Of a stretch of 64,000 nt of DNA, positions 43,749-53,961 are shown piece by piece. The stretch covers positions 930,001 to 994,000 of the forward strand of contig CP103908.1 of NCBI GenBank assembly GCA_024970065.1, written 5' to 3'. Every line of letters begins with the position of its first letter. Position 1 is the first letter of the stretch. Under the pieces are notes generated by a model. The model was given only the letters and a program-made list of their open reading frames with translations. It was not told the DNA's origin and ran no database searches. The translations under genes were made by a program, and so were the position numbers. Origin of the DNA: Pediococcus acidilactici (lineage in GTDB: Bacteria > Bacillota > Bacilli > Lactobacillales > Lactobacillaceae).

Positions 43749-45587
43749 ATGAACGAATATAAAGATCTAAAAGACCGGCAAGCGCACATCCGGAATTTTT
43801 CAATTGTTGCGCACATTGACCACGGTAAATCGACCTTAGCTGACCGGATTTTGGAATTGACCGATACGGTTGCTAAACGAGATATGCAAAATCAACTGCT
43901 AGATACCATGGATTTAGAGCGGGAACGGGGGATTACCATTAAGCTTAACGCGGTTGAACTGCATTACACCGCTAAAGATGGTGAAAAGTACATCTTCCAC
44001 TTGATTGACACCCCGGGACACGTAGACTTTTCTTACGAAGTCTCCCGGAGTCTGGCGGCTTGTGAAGGCGCAGTCCTAGTAGTTGACGCCGCCCAGGGCG
44101 TGGAAGCACAGACGCTAGCCAACGTTTATCTGGCAATTGACGACGATTTAGAAATTGTTCCGGTGATTAACAAAATTGACTTACCAGCTGCTGATCCCAA
44201 GCGGGTGCAAGACGAAATTGAAAACGTAATTGGATTAGATGCTAGTGATGCGGTGATGGCGAGTGCCAAGCAAGGAATTGGAATTGAAGAATTACTCGAA
44301 CAAATTGTTGAAAAAGTGCCAGCGCCAAATGGAGATTTGAATGCGCCACTTCAAGCGCTAATTTTTGACTCCAAATATGATGATTACCGCGGGGTGGTTT
44401 TAAGCGTTCGCCTTTTTGAAGGAATGGTTAAACCCGGCGATACAATCAAGTTAATGAACAGTGGGGCAACCTACGAAGTTAACGAAGTCGGGGTTAATTC
44501 ACCTAACCCGCTTAAACGCGAGTATTTAATGGCTGGGGACGTTGGTTACATTACCGCTAGCATTAAGGATATTAAGGACACTCGGGTTGGTGATACGGTT
44601 ACGTTATTGAATAACCCGGCTGCAAAACCATTAGAAGGATATCGGGAAATGAATCCGATGGTTTATTCGGGGCTATATCCTACTGATAATGCCAAGTATA
44701 ACGATCTCCGGGAAGCGTTAGAAAAGCTCCAGCTTAACGACGCTGCCTTAGAATTTGAACCAGAATCTTCTCAAGCATTAGGCTTTGGATTCCGGTGTGG
44801 TTTCTTAGGTTTGTTGCACATGGATGTGGTTCAAGAACGACTTGAACGGGAATTTAACCTCGATCTAATTACAACGGCACCGTCAGTTACCTACCGGGTA
44901 GAATTAACCGACGGCAGTGAAATCTCAGTTGAAAATCCTTCGGAAATGCCCGATGCATCGAACATCAAGAATATTAAGGAACCATACGTTAACGCGGATA
45001 TTATGGTGCCTAACGATTACGTGGGGGCCGTGATGGAACTAGCGCAATACCGGCGGGGAATCTTTAAGACGATGGACTACATTGACGAAAATCGGGTGGA
45101 CGTTAAGTATGAACTGCCGTTGTCTGAAATCATCTTTGATTTCTTTGACAAATTAAAGTCAAGCACCCATGGTTACGCGTCACTAGATTATGAACTTGGG
45201 GAATACAAGATCAGCAATTTGGTTAAAATCGACATTTTACTTAATGGTGACCGAGTCGACGCCTTGAGTTTCATTGCTCACCGAGATTTCGCCCAACAAC
45301 GGGGAAATGAAATTACGGCTAGCCTTAAGGAAATCATTCCACGACGAAACTTTGAAATTCCGGTTCAGGCAGCGATTGGAAATAAAATCATTGCTCGAAC
45401 TAATATCCGTGCTTATCGCAAGGACGTTACGGCCCGCATTCATACCGGGGACCCGGATCGGCGTGCTAAGCTTTTAGAGAAACAAAAACGGGGTAAAAAG
45501 CGGATGAAATCCGTCGGGAAGGTTGAAGTGCCTCAAGAAGCCTTCATGACCGTTTTGAAGACCGATACGGAAAGTAAGGGGAAATAA
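43749..45587 (+). CDS. lepA: Elongation factor 4 (LepA)
   Basis: Ribosome-associated GTPase that can back-translocate or rescue stalled ribosomes. The 612-residue protein has GTP motifs AHIDHGKST (about residues 22-30), DTPGHVDF and NKIDLP, and the LepA-specific C-terminal domain ending in [19 protein letters not shown] 43749 is chosen since AAAAGG precedes it, and the upstream in-frame ATG at 43731 would place that site inside the gene. In many lactobacilli lepA directly follows dnaJ. Here 19 kb separates them. Confidence 0.97.
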   Translation: MNEYKDLKDRQAHIRNFSIVAHIDHGKSTLADRILELTDTVAKRDMQNQLLDTMDLERERGITIKLNAVELHYTAKDGEKYIFHLIDTPGHVDFSYEVSRSLAACEGAVLVVDAAQGVEAQTLANVYLAIDDDLEIVPVINKIDLPAADPKRVQDEIENVIGLDASDAVMASAKQGIGIEELLEQIVEKVPAPNGDLNAPLQALIFDSKYDDYRGVVLSVRLFEGMVKPGDTIKLMNSGATYEVNEVGVNSPNPLKREYLMAGDVGYITASIKDIKDTRVGDTVTLLNNPAAKPLEGYREMNPMVYSGLYPTDNAKYNDLREALEKLQLNDAALEFEPESSQALGFGFRCGFLGLLHMDVVQERLEREFNLDLITTAPSVTYRVELTDGSEISVENPSEMPDASNIKNIKEPYVNADIMVPNDYVGAVMELAQYRRGIFKTMDYIDENRVDVKYELPLSEIIFDFFDKLKSSTHGYASLDYELGEYKISNLVKIDILLNGDRVDALSFIAHRDFAQQRGNEITASLKEIIPRRNFEIPVQAAIGNKIIARTNIRAYRKDVTARIHTGDPDRRAKLLEKQKRGKKRMKSVGKVEVPQEAFMTVLKTDTESKGK

Positions 45588-45605
45588 ACCTAATTAAAGC
45601 CAAAC

Positions 45606-45648
45606 AAAAACAGCGAAAGCTAGCAGACTAGTTTTCGCTGTTTTTTTA
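45606..45648 (+). terminator. Bidirectional terminator after lepA
   Basis: AAAAACAGCGAAA pairs with TTTCGCTGTTTTT around a loop holding CTAG repeats. T tracts on both sides serve lepA and the convergent dipeptidase gene. Confidence 0.88.
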
Positions 45649-47076
45649 TAGTTCGGGATTGTGTGCGAAGTAAAGCGGTGATAAGTCAGTTGACTTGGTA
45701 ATTAACTCCGCGCTCAACGTTTGGTAAGCTTTAATTGCAATATCGCTAATCTCCGCACCAGCTTGGTTAAGCAATGGCACTAATTCCTGACGCTTAATCT
45801 GGGTAGCCTGAGCTTCATACTCATGTAGCTTATTTTTCATAGCCACGTTAACTTTGCTTCGAGTGTCGTTAAGTTCTTTAATAAACTGTTGGTAATGCGC
45901 ATCAGTAAGCACGCATGCCAATTTGAAGACCCAGTACGCGGAATCTGCAGAGTAAGTTTTTTCGCCGTGGTGATACATCTCCGGAGTGCTGCTCATCCCA
46001 GCAAAGAATGGTACATAGACGCTTTGCGCAGCTACGCCCATGGCCAGCCAGTGAATTCCACCAATTTCAATCGGAAGGTCTGGCTTAATTTGTAAAATGT
46101 GTGATTCTTGGGTTGCCGGCAGACTAATTGGCCGGAATTGATGCTTTTCAGTTTCCGTACCCGTGCCGACCGGATTATATGGGGTCCCTTCATAATGAGA
46201 ACTTAAGATTTGTTGGACGTCCTCAACTTGAATTAAGCGACTAGCCCGGCGTATAAACGGAAGGTCATGGCTAGTAGGACTTTGTTTAATTTCCGGATTT
46301 AAAATTCGTTGTCCTTCCCAAACCCGTGGGGTGTTGTAATACTCATCTGATAAATCGTTCACCCCGAAGATTTCACGGAAGTTGAAACTTGCTGGGTTGG
46401 GGTTAAGGTGGTGTTGGGCAACGAACTCGCGAATGTCGGCCTTAAACATGAAGTGATCCGGGTCATCAAAATCAATTTCTTGAATCGACAACTGGTTGGC
46501 CACTACTGCGTAGCAATCGTCAGGAATACGTTGCGCAACCCACTGGTGACCGCCAGCGGTTTCCATGTACCAAACCTCATCCGCGTCGGCGAATAAAATT
46601 CCATTGGTCTCGTTAGTGCCGTTTTCTTCAATAAGTTTAGCTAGGTATTGAACCCCTTCACGGGCGCTGTGCACGTAAGGAAGGGTGACCGTTACCATAG
46701 CTTCTTCTCCTAGTCCATCTTTGACAAGCGGATCAAAACCTAAGACGCGTTCGTTAGTGTAGGCACTTTCGGTAGCACTCATCGCCACGCCGTATTCGTT
46801 GATTCCATCTTCTTCAAAGAGTCCAAATTCGGCAGTCCATTCTGGAGTGGCGGTATATTTACCTCGTTCTTCCGGTAGTTTTGTAGTAAAGCCATTGTCG
46901 TTTGATTTAAACGTGCGTTCATCCGCGGTGGAAACGTGGTGGGGATGTACCACAAAATGCTTTGGCCAAGCTGATTTAGCGTCTTCGTTACGCGCAATCA
47001 TCGTTGAACCGTCGGCAGTTGCCAATTTACCCGCTAAGAAACTTGTACAAGCTGAATATTTTTGAGTAATTGTCAA
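45646..47076 (-). CDS. pepD: C69 family dipeptidase
   Basis: Dipeptidase of the Ntn-hydrolase C69 (PepD) family that splits a broad range of dipeptides, useful to an amino-acid-auxotrophic lactic acid bacterium. The 476-residue protein begins MTITQKYSACTSFLAGK; the Cys at residue 9 is the expected catalytic nucleophile, exposed after propeptide removal, and ATADGSTMIARNEDA is the family signature. The only start that fits is TTG 47076, which sits just two bases from AGAAGG, an unusually short spacer, so translation may be weak or the true start unusual. Confidence 0.9.
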   Translation of the reverse strand: MTITQKYSACTSFLAGKLATADGSTMIARNEDAKSAWPKHFVVHPHHVSTADERTFKSNDNGFTTKLPEERGKYTATPEWTAEFGLFEEDGINEYGVAMSATESAYTNERVLGFDPLVKDGLGEEAMVTVTLPYVHSAREGVQYLAKLIEENGTNETNGILFADADEVWYMETAGGHQWVAQRIPDDCYAVVANQLSIQEIDFDDPDHFMFKADIREFVAQHHLNPNPASFNFREIFGVNDLSDEYYNTPRVWEGQRILNPEIKQSPTSHDLPFIRRASRLIQVEDVQQILSSHYEGTPYNPVGTGTETEKHQFRPISLPATQESHILQIKPDLPIEIGGIHWLAMGVAAQSVYVPFFAGMSSTPEMYHHGEKTYSADSAYWVFKLACVLTDAHYQQFIKELNDTRSKVNVAMKNKLHEYEAQATQIKRQELVPLLNQAGAEISDIAIKAYQTLSAELITKSTDLSPLYFAHNPEL

Positions 47077-47237
47077 AACCTTCTTTCGTTATTTCCTTTA
47101 GTGTATCACAAGAAGTTGGCGGCGATGAGGCGGTTGCTTTAAAAAAATAGGCTGACTAAACTAGAAAAAATGCTTTGTTTTTTAAAGTGATTCATGAGAT
47201 TATAGTTGTGGCAATTTAATTAAAGGAGGGATTCAAA

Positions 47238-47426
47238 ATGCCGTTAATTCACATTGATTTAATCGAAGGACGTAGTGAAGATCAACTACGCGGATTGGTA
47301 AAGGACGTTACCGCGGCGGTAGTTAAGAATACTGGCGCACCCGCCGAACACGTACACGTCGTTTTAAATGAAATGCAAAAGAACCGTTATTCGGTAGCGG
47401 GAGTTTTAAAGAGTGACGAAAAATAG
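47238..47426 (+). CDS. 4-oxalocrotonate tautomerase family protein
   Basis: A 62-residue tautomerase. After Met removal Pro1 (MPLIHIDLIEGR) serves as the catalytic base, and the arginine at position 11 after it is also conserved. The rest follows the beta-alpha-beta fold (EDQLRGLVKDVTAAVVKNTG). It is a typical stand-alone 4-OT homologue of unknown substrate in lactobacilli. ATG has AAAGGAGGG upstream. It is convergent with the HAD phosphatase gene across a terminator. Confidence 0.93.
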   Translation: MPLIHIDLIEGRSEDQLRGLVKDVTAAVVKNTGAPAEHVHVVLNEMQKNRYSVAGVLKSDEK

Positions 47427-47436
47427 TTTAATTAGC

Positions 47437-47498
47437 AAAAAAGCTTCTTCAAGGAAACTAACCGGCGAATCCGGAGTTTCTCACGAAGAAGCTTTTTG
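47437..47498 (+). terminator. Bidirectional terminator between the tautomerase and HAD genes
   Basis: AAAAAGCTTCTTC (47438-47450) and GAAGAAGCTTTTT (47485-47497) form a 13-bp stem. The loop contains a second hairpin (CCGGCGAATCCGG). Confidence 0.9.
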
Positions 47499-47499
47499 T

Positions 47500-48312
47500 T
47501 TAATTAGCTAAATCAAGGTAGTCGGTCAAGTACTTGGCAACGCCGTCGTGTTCGTTGTCGAATTCAGTGATATCGTTAGCAATTGACTTGATTTGAGGGG
47601 TCGCGTTGCGCATCGCCACTCCCCGACCTACGTAATCCAGCATCTCAGCATCATTATGCTCATCACCAAAGGCAATGATATTTTGCCGGTCAATGTGGTA
47701 GTACCTTGCTAAATAATCAACTGCCTTAGCTTTTTGAATTCCTTTGGAAACAATCTCTAGAACGCTGTGTGGACCGCCCCAGACGCCCACGTTAATGTAA
47801 TCGCGATAGTGATACAGTAACTGATTTTTAACAAACTGAGCGCTGTTAGGTTCGACTAGGATGGTAATGGAAGTCGGGTTGCCCCGCAGGCTTTCTTCGG
47901 TTAAAACTTGGTCGTCTGAAATCTCATGCGGAAAGAAATCGAAAGTGGAAGGGGCAGCGTGGTCAGCAAAGAAGGAATGTTTGTTTTCAACTGCCAGCAA
48001 TTTAATGCCGTATTCTTCTTTGTGGCGCATTAAATCGTAAACTACGGCCTTGTTAATGGTCATTGAATATTCGCCATCCCATTTTTGGTGGGGAATGTGT
48101 GTTAATGCGCCGTTAAAATTAGCCATAGGTGTAGTTAGTTGCAACTGATCGTAGATGTCGCGAGCCATCCGGTATGGTCGCCCCGTGACGATTGAAACCA
48201 GGTGCCCTGCCTGAGTAGCTTTTTTTAGGGTTTTAATGGTTACGGGTGAAAGTTGACTACGATTGTTTAGCGTAGTTCCGTCTAAATCCAGAGTGATTAA
48301 TTTTTGTTGCAT
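47500..48312 (-). CDS. Cof-type HAD-IIB family phosphatase
   Basis: A 270-residue haloacid dehalogenase-like hydrolase acting on sugar phosphates or related metabolites. Motif I DLDGTTLNN (residues 9-17), motif II SIVTGRP near 40 and motif IV GDEHNDAEML near 217 (normally GDxxND) are intact, with the IIB cap between. The Cof family has overlapping substrates, so the exact one cannot be told. ATG 48312 follows AAAGGAGCG. Monocistronic between the tautomerase gene and the divergent rsmF gene. Confidence 0.92.
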   Translation of the reverse strand: MQQKLITLDLDGTTLNNRSQLSPVTIKTLKKATQAGHLVSIVTGRPYRMARDIYDQLQLTTPMANFNGALTHIPHQKWDGEYSMTINKAVVYDLMRHKEEYGIKLLAVENKHSFFADHAAPSTFDFFPHEISDDQVLTEESLRGNPTSITILVEPNSAQFVKNQLLYHYRDYINVGVWGGPHSVLEIVSKGIQKAKAVDYLARYYHIDRQNIIAFGDEHNDAEMLDYVGRGVAMRNATPQIKSIANDITEFDNEHDGVAKYLTDYLDLAN

Positions 48313-48476
48313 TTGATCGCTCCTTTTTAAAAGTATTATTAGCCTATTTTAAGCCAAGTGTTTATAAAATGAAAGCCACCTTACTAAATCTTGCCGTCCG
48401 GTGGTCGACTTTCCTAAAATTAGTTATAATATACTGCGAGTTTATTTTGTAAATTAAATTGAGAAGAGAGTGGAAT

Positions 48477-49859
48477 ATGCGACTTCCTGACGGTTTCAAA
48501 GAAAAATATCAAAAATTACTGGGTAAAGAGGCCCAACCTTTTTTGGCAAGTTTTGACCAAGCTGTTGAAAAAGGGTTTCGGGTTAATCCGTTGAAGGGCT
48601 CGGTAAAATTACATGAGCATTCAATCGACCAGCCAATTTCATATTCTGACTGGGGATATTATGGTAAGGTCAACGGTAAAACGATTGACCACCAAAGCGG
48701 GTTAGTTTACAGCCAAGAACCTAGTGCAATGCTGGTTGGCGAAATTGCCCACCCGCAACCAGGCCAAAAAGTTTTGGACCTTTGTGCGGCCCCTGGCGGT
48801 AAAACCACTTATTTAGCTAGTTTCATGGCTCAGGAAGGACTTTTGGTTACTAATGAAATTAATCGGGGACGGGCTAAGGTTCTAGCTGAAAACGTGGAAC
48901 GTTTCGGAATTCAAAATGCCGTAATTTTAAACGAATCACCGGATCGGCTGGTAAAAAAATTTAGCGGATATTTTGATTTAATCGTAGTAGATGCGCCGTG
49001 TTCTGGAGAAGGCATGTTTCGAAAGGACCCTGAAGCGGTCGAATACTGGTCTTTGGAATATCCAGAAGAATGTGCGCGGCGCCAACGCGAAATTCTTAAG
49101 AGTGCCATGCAGTTGCTTGCTCCCAATGGGCAGTTGGTTTATTCAACGTGTACGTTTGCTCCGGAAGAAGACGAACAAATCATTGCTTGGCTATTGGAAA
49201 ATTATCCAGGCTTGAAGATGGAACCCGTTGCGCGAACGGAAAATATGGACGCCGGTCGTCCTGAGTGGGCCAACGGAAATCCTGAATTAGCTAAGGCAAT
49301 TCGGTTGTTTCCCCATCATTTTAAGGGGGAAGGGCATTTTATTGCTAAGTTGAGCAATCACATGGAAACTGCGGCGGTTCACCCCAAAAACAAGCGCAAA
49401 AAGAAGGGGCGGGTAAGTGATAATTCGTTAGATCGGGAACAGCAACGATTATGGCAAGAGTTTGCAAATCAGTTCCTCGTAAATCCGCAATCTTTTGCAA
49501 AGGATCACTTGATTGTGCACAATCAACGTCTATATTATCAAACCGTTCCCGTTGATTTAGCCGGCCTACGGGTTGTTAAACCGGGGCTTGAACTGGGTGA
49601 ATTCAAGAAGAAACGTTTTGAACCTAGTTTAGGACTGCTGATGGCCTTACAAAAAACCGATATTAAACAGGTAGTGGAAATCACGCCAGAGCAGTGGCAG
49701 AAATACGTGCATGGCGAAGAAATTGCTACGGAAGCTGCGGGCAAGGGATGGGTTGCTTTAGCGGTTGACGATACCATTGTCGGACCGGGAAAACTAGTTC
49801 AAGGTAAGGTTAAGAACTTTTACCCGAAGGGGCTCCGGATTAATTTTACGGTTAAATAA
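48477..49859 (+). CDS. rsmF: 16S rRNA (cytosine-C5) methyltransferase, RsmF-like
   Basis: NOL1/NOP2/Sun family RNA m5C methyltransferase. The 460-residue protein has an N-terminal extension and SAM-binding DLCAAPGGKTTYLA (about residue 100). The motif IV Cys is in VDAPCSGEGMFRKDP (about 174), the catalytic Cys in YSTCTFAPEEDEQ (about 224), and a C-terminal PUA-like domain follows. Such two-Cys enzymes in Firmicutes with this long C-terminus are grouped with RsmF/YebU. ATG 48477 preferred; frame open upstream to 48459 without a good site. Confidence 0.88.
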   Translation: MRLPDGFKEKYQKLLGKEAQPFLASFDQAVEKGFRVNPLKGSVKLHEHSIDQPISYSDWGYYGKVNGKTIDHQSGLVYSQEPSAMLVGEIAHPQPGQKVLDLCAAPGGKTTYLASFMAQEGLLVTNEINRGRAKVLAENVERFGIQNAVILNESPDRLVKKFSGYFDLIVVDAPCSGEGMFRKDPEAVEYWSLEYPEECARRQREILKSAMQLLAPNGQLVYSTCTFAPEEDEQIIAWLLENYPGLKMEPVARTENMDAGRPEWANGNPELAKAIRLFPHHFKGEGHFIAKLSNHMETAAVHPKNKRKKKGRVSDNSLDREQQRLWQEFANQFLVNPQSFAKDHLIVHNQRLYYQTVPVDLAGLRVVKPGLELGEFKKKRFEPSLGLLMALQKTDIKQVVEITPEQWQKYVHGEEIATEAAGKGWVALAVDDTIVGPGKLVQGKVKNFYPKGLRINFTVK

Positions 49860-49883
49860 AATGTGATGGTCTAAAAATATAAT

Positions 49884-49938
49884 AAAAAGCTGGATTATCG
49901 GTTGAAGCGTGACGCTTCTTACCATAATCCAGCTTTTT
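49884..49938 (+). terminator. Bidirectional terminator between rsmF and fni
   Basis: AAAAAGCTGGATTAT and ATAATCCAGCTTTTT (15-bp stem) enclose a second hairpin (GAAGCGTGACGCTTC). T tracts on both strands serve both convergent genes. Confidence 0.92.
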
Positions 49939-49941
49939 TAT

Positions 49942-50925
49942 TTATCGTAACTGCCGCTCCGACAAGTCGGCTAACTTAGTAACTCCGAGCAATACCATTA
50001 GGCAGCGGAGTTGGTACTTCCAACGCTCAATTAGGTCGATGATTTCTTGATCATCATGATGCAGCAGTTGGTGAAGGAAGTAGCCAGCCACGCCCACGTT
50101 ATCGGCGCCTAACGCAATACTTTTAATTACGTCAGTAGGGGTGCGGATACCCCCAGTTGCGGTGACTGATAAATCTAGGCCGCTCACTTCTTGAAGCGAT
50201 TCAACGGTGGTAAGCCCAAAATCAGTTAAAAAGGCAAAGTCTTTTTGGGGACGGCGAGCATTTTCAATTTGGACGAAGTTAGTACCGCCTTTACCACCGA
50301 TATCAATGTATTTGACCCCGATGGCTTGGAGCCGAAGGGCATCTTCTCTAGACATTCCAGCACCCACCGCCTTGACGATTATGGGTACGTCTACAGATGC
50401 TTGGATTGCTGCAATTTGATCTAAATAATTAAAGTTACGGTCGCCTTCGGGCATAACCAATTCTTGAGCAACGTTAATATGTAATTGCAAAACGTTTGCC
50501 CCGATCATCGTGATTGCTTTTTTTGCCGCCACCACACTAGCATCTGCTCCTAAGTTAGCTAAAATTAGCCCGTGAGGATTTTCTTCCCGGACGACTTGAA
50601 AGGAATCGGCTAGTTCCGGGTATTTTAAAGCCACCGATTGGGAACCCACTGCCATGGCTAACCCCGTTTCGCGTGCAATGATGGCTAAACGACGGTTAAG
50701 TTTTGCAGTCGTTGGGCTGCCACCCGTCATGGCTTGGATAAAGAAGGGGACTTCTACGGGAAGTCCTGCTAACTTAGTTTGGAGACTAACGTCATCAATC
50801 CCCATCTCTGGTAAAGCATTCGGGCGCAATTGAATTTCTGTAAAACCCGCGGAAGCTACGGGCTGGTAAAATTTTTCAGCGAGTGAGACGTGTTCATCTT
50901 TACGGTGGGATTGAATATTTTTCAT
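49942..50925 (-). CDS. fni: Type 2 isopentenyl-diphosphate delta-isomerase
   Basis: FMN- and NAD(P)H-dependent enzyme that interconverts IPP and DMAPP, closing the mevalonate route. The 327-residue protein has MTGGSPTTAKLNRRLA, QLHINVAQELVMPEGDR and VKAVGAGMSREDA with IDIGGKGGTNF for phosphate/FMN binding. It is the last gene of the minus-strand mvk-mvaD-pmk-fni operon. Its ATG has TAGGAGT upstream and lies only nine bases from the pmk stop. Unrelated in fold to the type 1 isomerase of E. coli. Confidence 0.95.
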   Translation of the reverse strand: MKNIQSHRKDEHVSLAEKFYQPVASAGFTEIQLRPNALPEMGIDDVSLQTKLAGLPVEVPFFIQAMTGGSPTTAKLNRRLAIIARETGLAMAVGSQSVALKYPELADSFQVVREENPHGLILANLGADASVVAAKKAITMIGANVLQLHINVAQELVMPEGDRNFNYLDQIAAIQASVDVPIIVKAVGAGMSREDALRLQAIGVKYIDIGGKGGTNFVQIENARRPQKDFAFLTDFGLTTVESLQEVSGLDLSVTATGGIRTPTDVIKSIALGADNVGVAGYFLHQLLHHDDQEIIDLIERWKYQLRCLMVLLGVTKLADLSERQLR

Positions 50926-50933
50926 AAGTACTC

Positions 50934-52016
50934 CTAACTCAATTCATCGATATCATGGACATCTAAATCTAACGGTTGAATATCTTCTTTTTGCCATTCG
51001 TTAATGATTTTTTCAGTATTATCATTTTCTTCGGTAATTACGATTCCGCAGTCACCACCACCAGCACCCGACGACTTTGCGGCTCCGCCGAATTGTTCGG
51101 CAATGTCACATAGGCTAGTTAGAGCGGGGGTTTCGATGGAAACGCCGCTTAACAGGCTCAGTTGTTGTAAGAGAAGCCGGTTGGCAGTAATTTGTTGTTT
51201 AATTAGTTGGCTATCGCCATTTTTAAAACCATCGATCATTTTGCGTATGCATTCGGCGCTGTTTGCCAAGAATTCATGATAACTATCAGTTTCTTGGTAA
51301 CTAGTAGTTGCAACTTGGTCAACTAGATCCGAAGTAGAAGCGGGAGAGCCGGTCCATCCAATCAACAACTTTAAATCGGCTGGCGGGGTTAATAATTCAA
51401 TTTTTAACTCGGGCCAGGGCGTTCTTAAAATTGTGCCTAAGTCTTTAGTGCGCCGCATGCTATTCAACCATTCACGGTTAAAAGAGCGGTAGGCAATCCA
51501 TCCACCATAGACGCTTGCGGCAATGTCACCTAGGGAGCCGTTACCTTGAACGTCTAAATGAGCAATTGAAGCCAACTTAAAGAGTAGCTTTTTAGTTAGT
51601 GGAATTTGGTAAAATTTGGCCAATGCCTTAATTGTAGCGACGGTGACGGCCGCGGAACTACCTAAACCATATTTTTTACCGTCACTACTATCTAAGTCAC
51701 TGTTAATGTAGAGATTATAAGTTCTTAGTTGACGGTGCATTAAAACGGCTAATTCTTCAGTAATGGAAATGGCCGCTAAAATATAATGGTACGGATTATC
51801 ACGATTATCAACTACTAGCTGGCCACCTTTTCGGCGCCACGAGACCACGTTGTCGTGATATTGCTTAGAAATGATGTTTCCAAAAGTTAACTCGCTAGGT
51901 TCAATACTAGCAGTAATAAATTGGTTTACCGCTACTAATACTGCACTGTTACCTGGTTCTACGATTGCGTACTCACCAGCAACGTATAATTTTCCCGGAG
52001 CTTTTTGTGTTATCAA
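50934..52016 (-). CDS. Phosphomevalonate kinase
   Basis: GHMP kinase that phosphorylates mevalonate 5-phosphate. The 360-residue protein has KAPGKLYVAGEYA at the N-terminus, the ATP-binding GLGSSAAVTVATIKA near residue 115 and the late GAGGGDCGI motif. I place the start at TTG 52016, one base past the mvaD stop, with GAAAGGG inside the mvaD end. Upstream in-frame codons to 52070 lie within mvaD and are unlikely to be used. Third gene of the lower mevalonate operon. Confidence 0.93.
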   Translation of the reverse strand: MITQKAPGKLYVAGEYAIVEPGNSAVLVAVNQFITASIEPSELTFGNIISKQYHDNVVSWRRKGGQLVVDNRDNPYHYILAAISITEELAVLMHRQLRTYNLYINSDLDSSDGKKYGLGSSAAVTVATIKALAKFYQIPLTKKLLFKLASIAHLDVQGNGSLGDIAASVYGGWIAYRSFNREWLNSMRRTKDLGTILRTPWPELKIELLTPPADLKLLIGWTGSPASTSDLVDQVATTSYQETDSYHEFLANSAECIRKMIDGFKNGDSQLIKQQITANRLLLQQLSLLSGVSIETPALTSLCDIAEQFGGAAKSSGAGGGDCGIVITEENDNTEKIINEWQKEDIQPLDLDVHDIDELS

Positions 52017-52017
52017 T

Positions 52018-53025
52018 TTAAAAATCCCTTTCAGTTTTTGTGAATTTAATTCCACTGCCTGGTCGGGCAATGACTAATTGACGTTCGTCAAAGTGATTCC
52101 TCAAAAAATCTCGAACTGCTAAAACGTCTTTACTTTGGCATAAAACCTTCACGTTTGGACCCGCATCCATGGTGTAGTAGCATTCGATCCCATAAACTTC
52201 TCGAATCTGTTTAACTAATTGAATGACTTTTAAAGTGTCTGGTTGAAAGTAGGTGAATGCGGGAATTGCCGCAAGCGTAGTGGCGTGCATCATCATGGCA
52301 CTATGTTCAGCTAATTCCCCAATTTTAGTGAAGTCATTTTCCTTGACTGCGTGAAGCATTTCAGGGACCATGCGGTTAGATTCTGCTACCCACGTAGGAT
52401 AGAAAGGGGAGGTTTCTGCCGTTCGCTTCATCCCGCTAGTACTTTTAATGTTTTTTTGGTGTTTATTTACCACGACGGTAACCATGTTTAGATCAATATC
52501 TTTTTCACTAACCACCTGTTCCGCAAAGGAAGATGCGTGGTCAGTACCACGGTGCCAGTGAACTACGCCCCCAAAAATTGACCGTGATGCTGATCCAGAA
52601 CCCAACCGGGCAATCCGCGAAATGTTGGTTAGGTCATTTGTGTCACCTAAAGCATTGACGGCGGCTCCTGCTAAAGCAGCCATTCCAGACGCAGACGAAG
52701 CGAGTCCAGCCGAAGTGGGGACATGATTAAAAGACCGGATTTTTGCAAATCCAGGGTATTTGTACTGTTCTTTTACGGCGTTAATTACGCGTTCAATTCG
52801 GTTCATGTGTTTAGTGGGCATTAAGTTGCCATTTAGCCAAAATTCGTTGGCCGAGTATTTTTCAGAAAAGGCCACGATGGTATCCGTATAAAATTCATCT
52901 AGCGTTAACGAAACACTATCATTGGCAGGTAACATTAACTTCGAATCAGCCTTTCCCCAATACTTAATTAGCGCAATGTTGGTATGTGCGCGGGCAAATC
53001 CACGCTTTTCGTCAGTTGTCTTCAA
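52018..53025 (-). CDS. mvaD: Diphosphomevalonate decarboxylase
   Basis: Converts mevalonate diphosphate to IPP with ATP use and loss of CO2. The 335-residue protein has the N-terminal ARAHTNIALIKYWGK and the GHMP loop TSAGLASSASGMAALAGA around residue 108, then the family's GSGSASRSIFGG motif near 142. The start is TTG 53025 with AGGAGT upstream at a long spacer. Second gene of the operon, 15 bases from the mvk stop. Confidence 0.96.
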   Translation of the reverse strand: MKTTDEKRGFARAHTNIALIKYWGKADSKLMLPANDSVSLTLDEFYTDTIVAFSEKYSANEFWLNGNLMPTKHMNRIERVINAVKEQYKYPGFAKIRSFNHVPTSAGLASSASGMAALAGAAVNALGDTNDLTNISRIARLGSGSASRSIFGGVVHWHRGTDHASSFAEQVVSEKDIDLNMVTVVVNKHQKNIKSTSGMKRTAETSPFYPTWVAESNRMVPEMLHAVKENDFTKIGELAEHSAMMMHATTLAAIPAFTYFQPDTLKVIQLVKQIREVYGIECYYTMDAGPNVKVLCQSKDVLAVRDFLRNHFDERQLVIARPGSGIKFTKTERDF

Positions 53026-53040
53026 AACTAAAATCTACTC

Positions 53041-53961
53041 CTATAATTCTTCAATCCAAGTGGCGGTTGCGCCCGCTTCTTGCAGCTGGGTGCTAACTTT
53101 TTGGGCGGTTTTAGCATCGGGAACTAAGGAAATCACGCAGCCTCCTAGGCCGCCCCCGGTTAATTTACTACCTAACGCACCGTGTTGGTTGGCCGTTTGG
53201 ATTAATTTTTCGACTGCCGGATGACTGACTCCCAATTGGCGTAAGCAAGTTTGTGCCGCGTTCATGATGGTACCTAAGGCAGGGAGGTCGTTATCCTTCA
53301 AGGCAACTGCAGTCTGACTAGTTAATTCTCCCAATTTTTCAATTAAAAGTCTACTATCATTATCGATACGTAGCTTGTTTTTTACAATTTCAACCGCTTC
53401 GCTGGTTTTGCCTTTGATACCAGAATCACTAATTACCAAGTAACCGTTGAAATTAATTGGGAGAGCTTTAATAGTTCCGTTTCGTTTAAACCAAATGGGG
53501 CGATCCGCACTGGCGGTAGCCGAATCAAGACCACTAGGATTTCCGTGAATAATCTTTTCCGAAATATTGACCGTCTTTAATAATTTGTTTTTAGTTAAGG
53601 GCCGGTTAAAAAAAGCGTAAAGGGCCCGAACAATTGCCACGGCGGTTGAAGCCGAAGAACCCATTCCCCGTTCAGCCGGTATTTGACTGTCGATATCTAA
53701 CAATAAACCGTAGTGTGGCTTGCCTAACGTGGTTAGCGTCTGGTTAATTAGTTGTTTAATTCCCAGCAAATTACTGTGAATATCATTTAAGAAGCCATTA
53801 AAATAGCGACTCCGTATTTGAATGTCGCCGGGAATGGATTGAATTTTTACGGTAGTTTTCACATTGCGAATGGGAAGGGCAATCGCGGGTTGATTATACA
53901 CCACACTGTGTTCACCCATTAAAATAATTTTAGCGTTACTGGTTTTAATTACTTCTTTCAC
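53041..53961 (-). CDS. mvk: Mevalonate kinase
   Basis: First committed kinase of the lower mevalonate pathway. The 306-residue GHMP kinase has MGEHSVVYNQPAIALPI near residue 15, the ATP loop ERGMGSSASTAVAIVRA near residue 98 and GSKLTGGGLGGCVI in the C-terminal domain. It starts at GTG 53961 behind AAGGAGGAG. It leads the mvk-mvaD-pmk-fni operon. HMG-CoA synthase and reductase, which make its substrate, are not in this window. Confidence 0.96.
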   Translation of the reverse strand: MKEVIKTSNAKIILMGEHSVVYNQPAIALPIRNVKTTVKIQSIPGDIQIRSRYFNGFLNDIHSNLLGIKQLINQTLTTLGKPHYGLLLDIDSQIPAERGMGSSASTAVAIVRALYAFFNRPLTKNKLLKTVNISEKIIHGNPSGLDSATASADRPIWFKRNGTIKALPINFNGYLVISDSGIKGKTSEAVEIVKNKLRIDNDSRLLIEKLGELTSQTAVALKDNDLPALGTIMNAAQTCLRQLGVSHPAVEKLIQTANQHGALGSKLTGGGLGGCVISLVPDAKTAQKVSTQLQEAGATATWIEEL

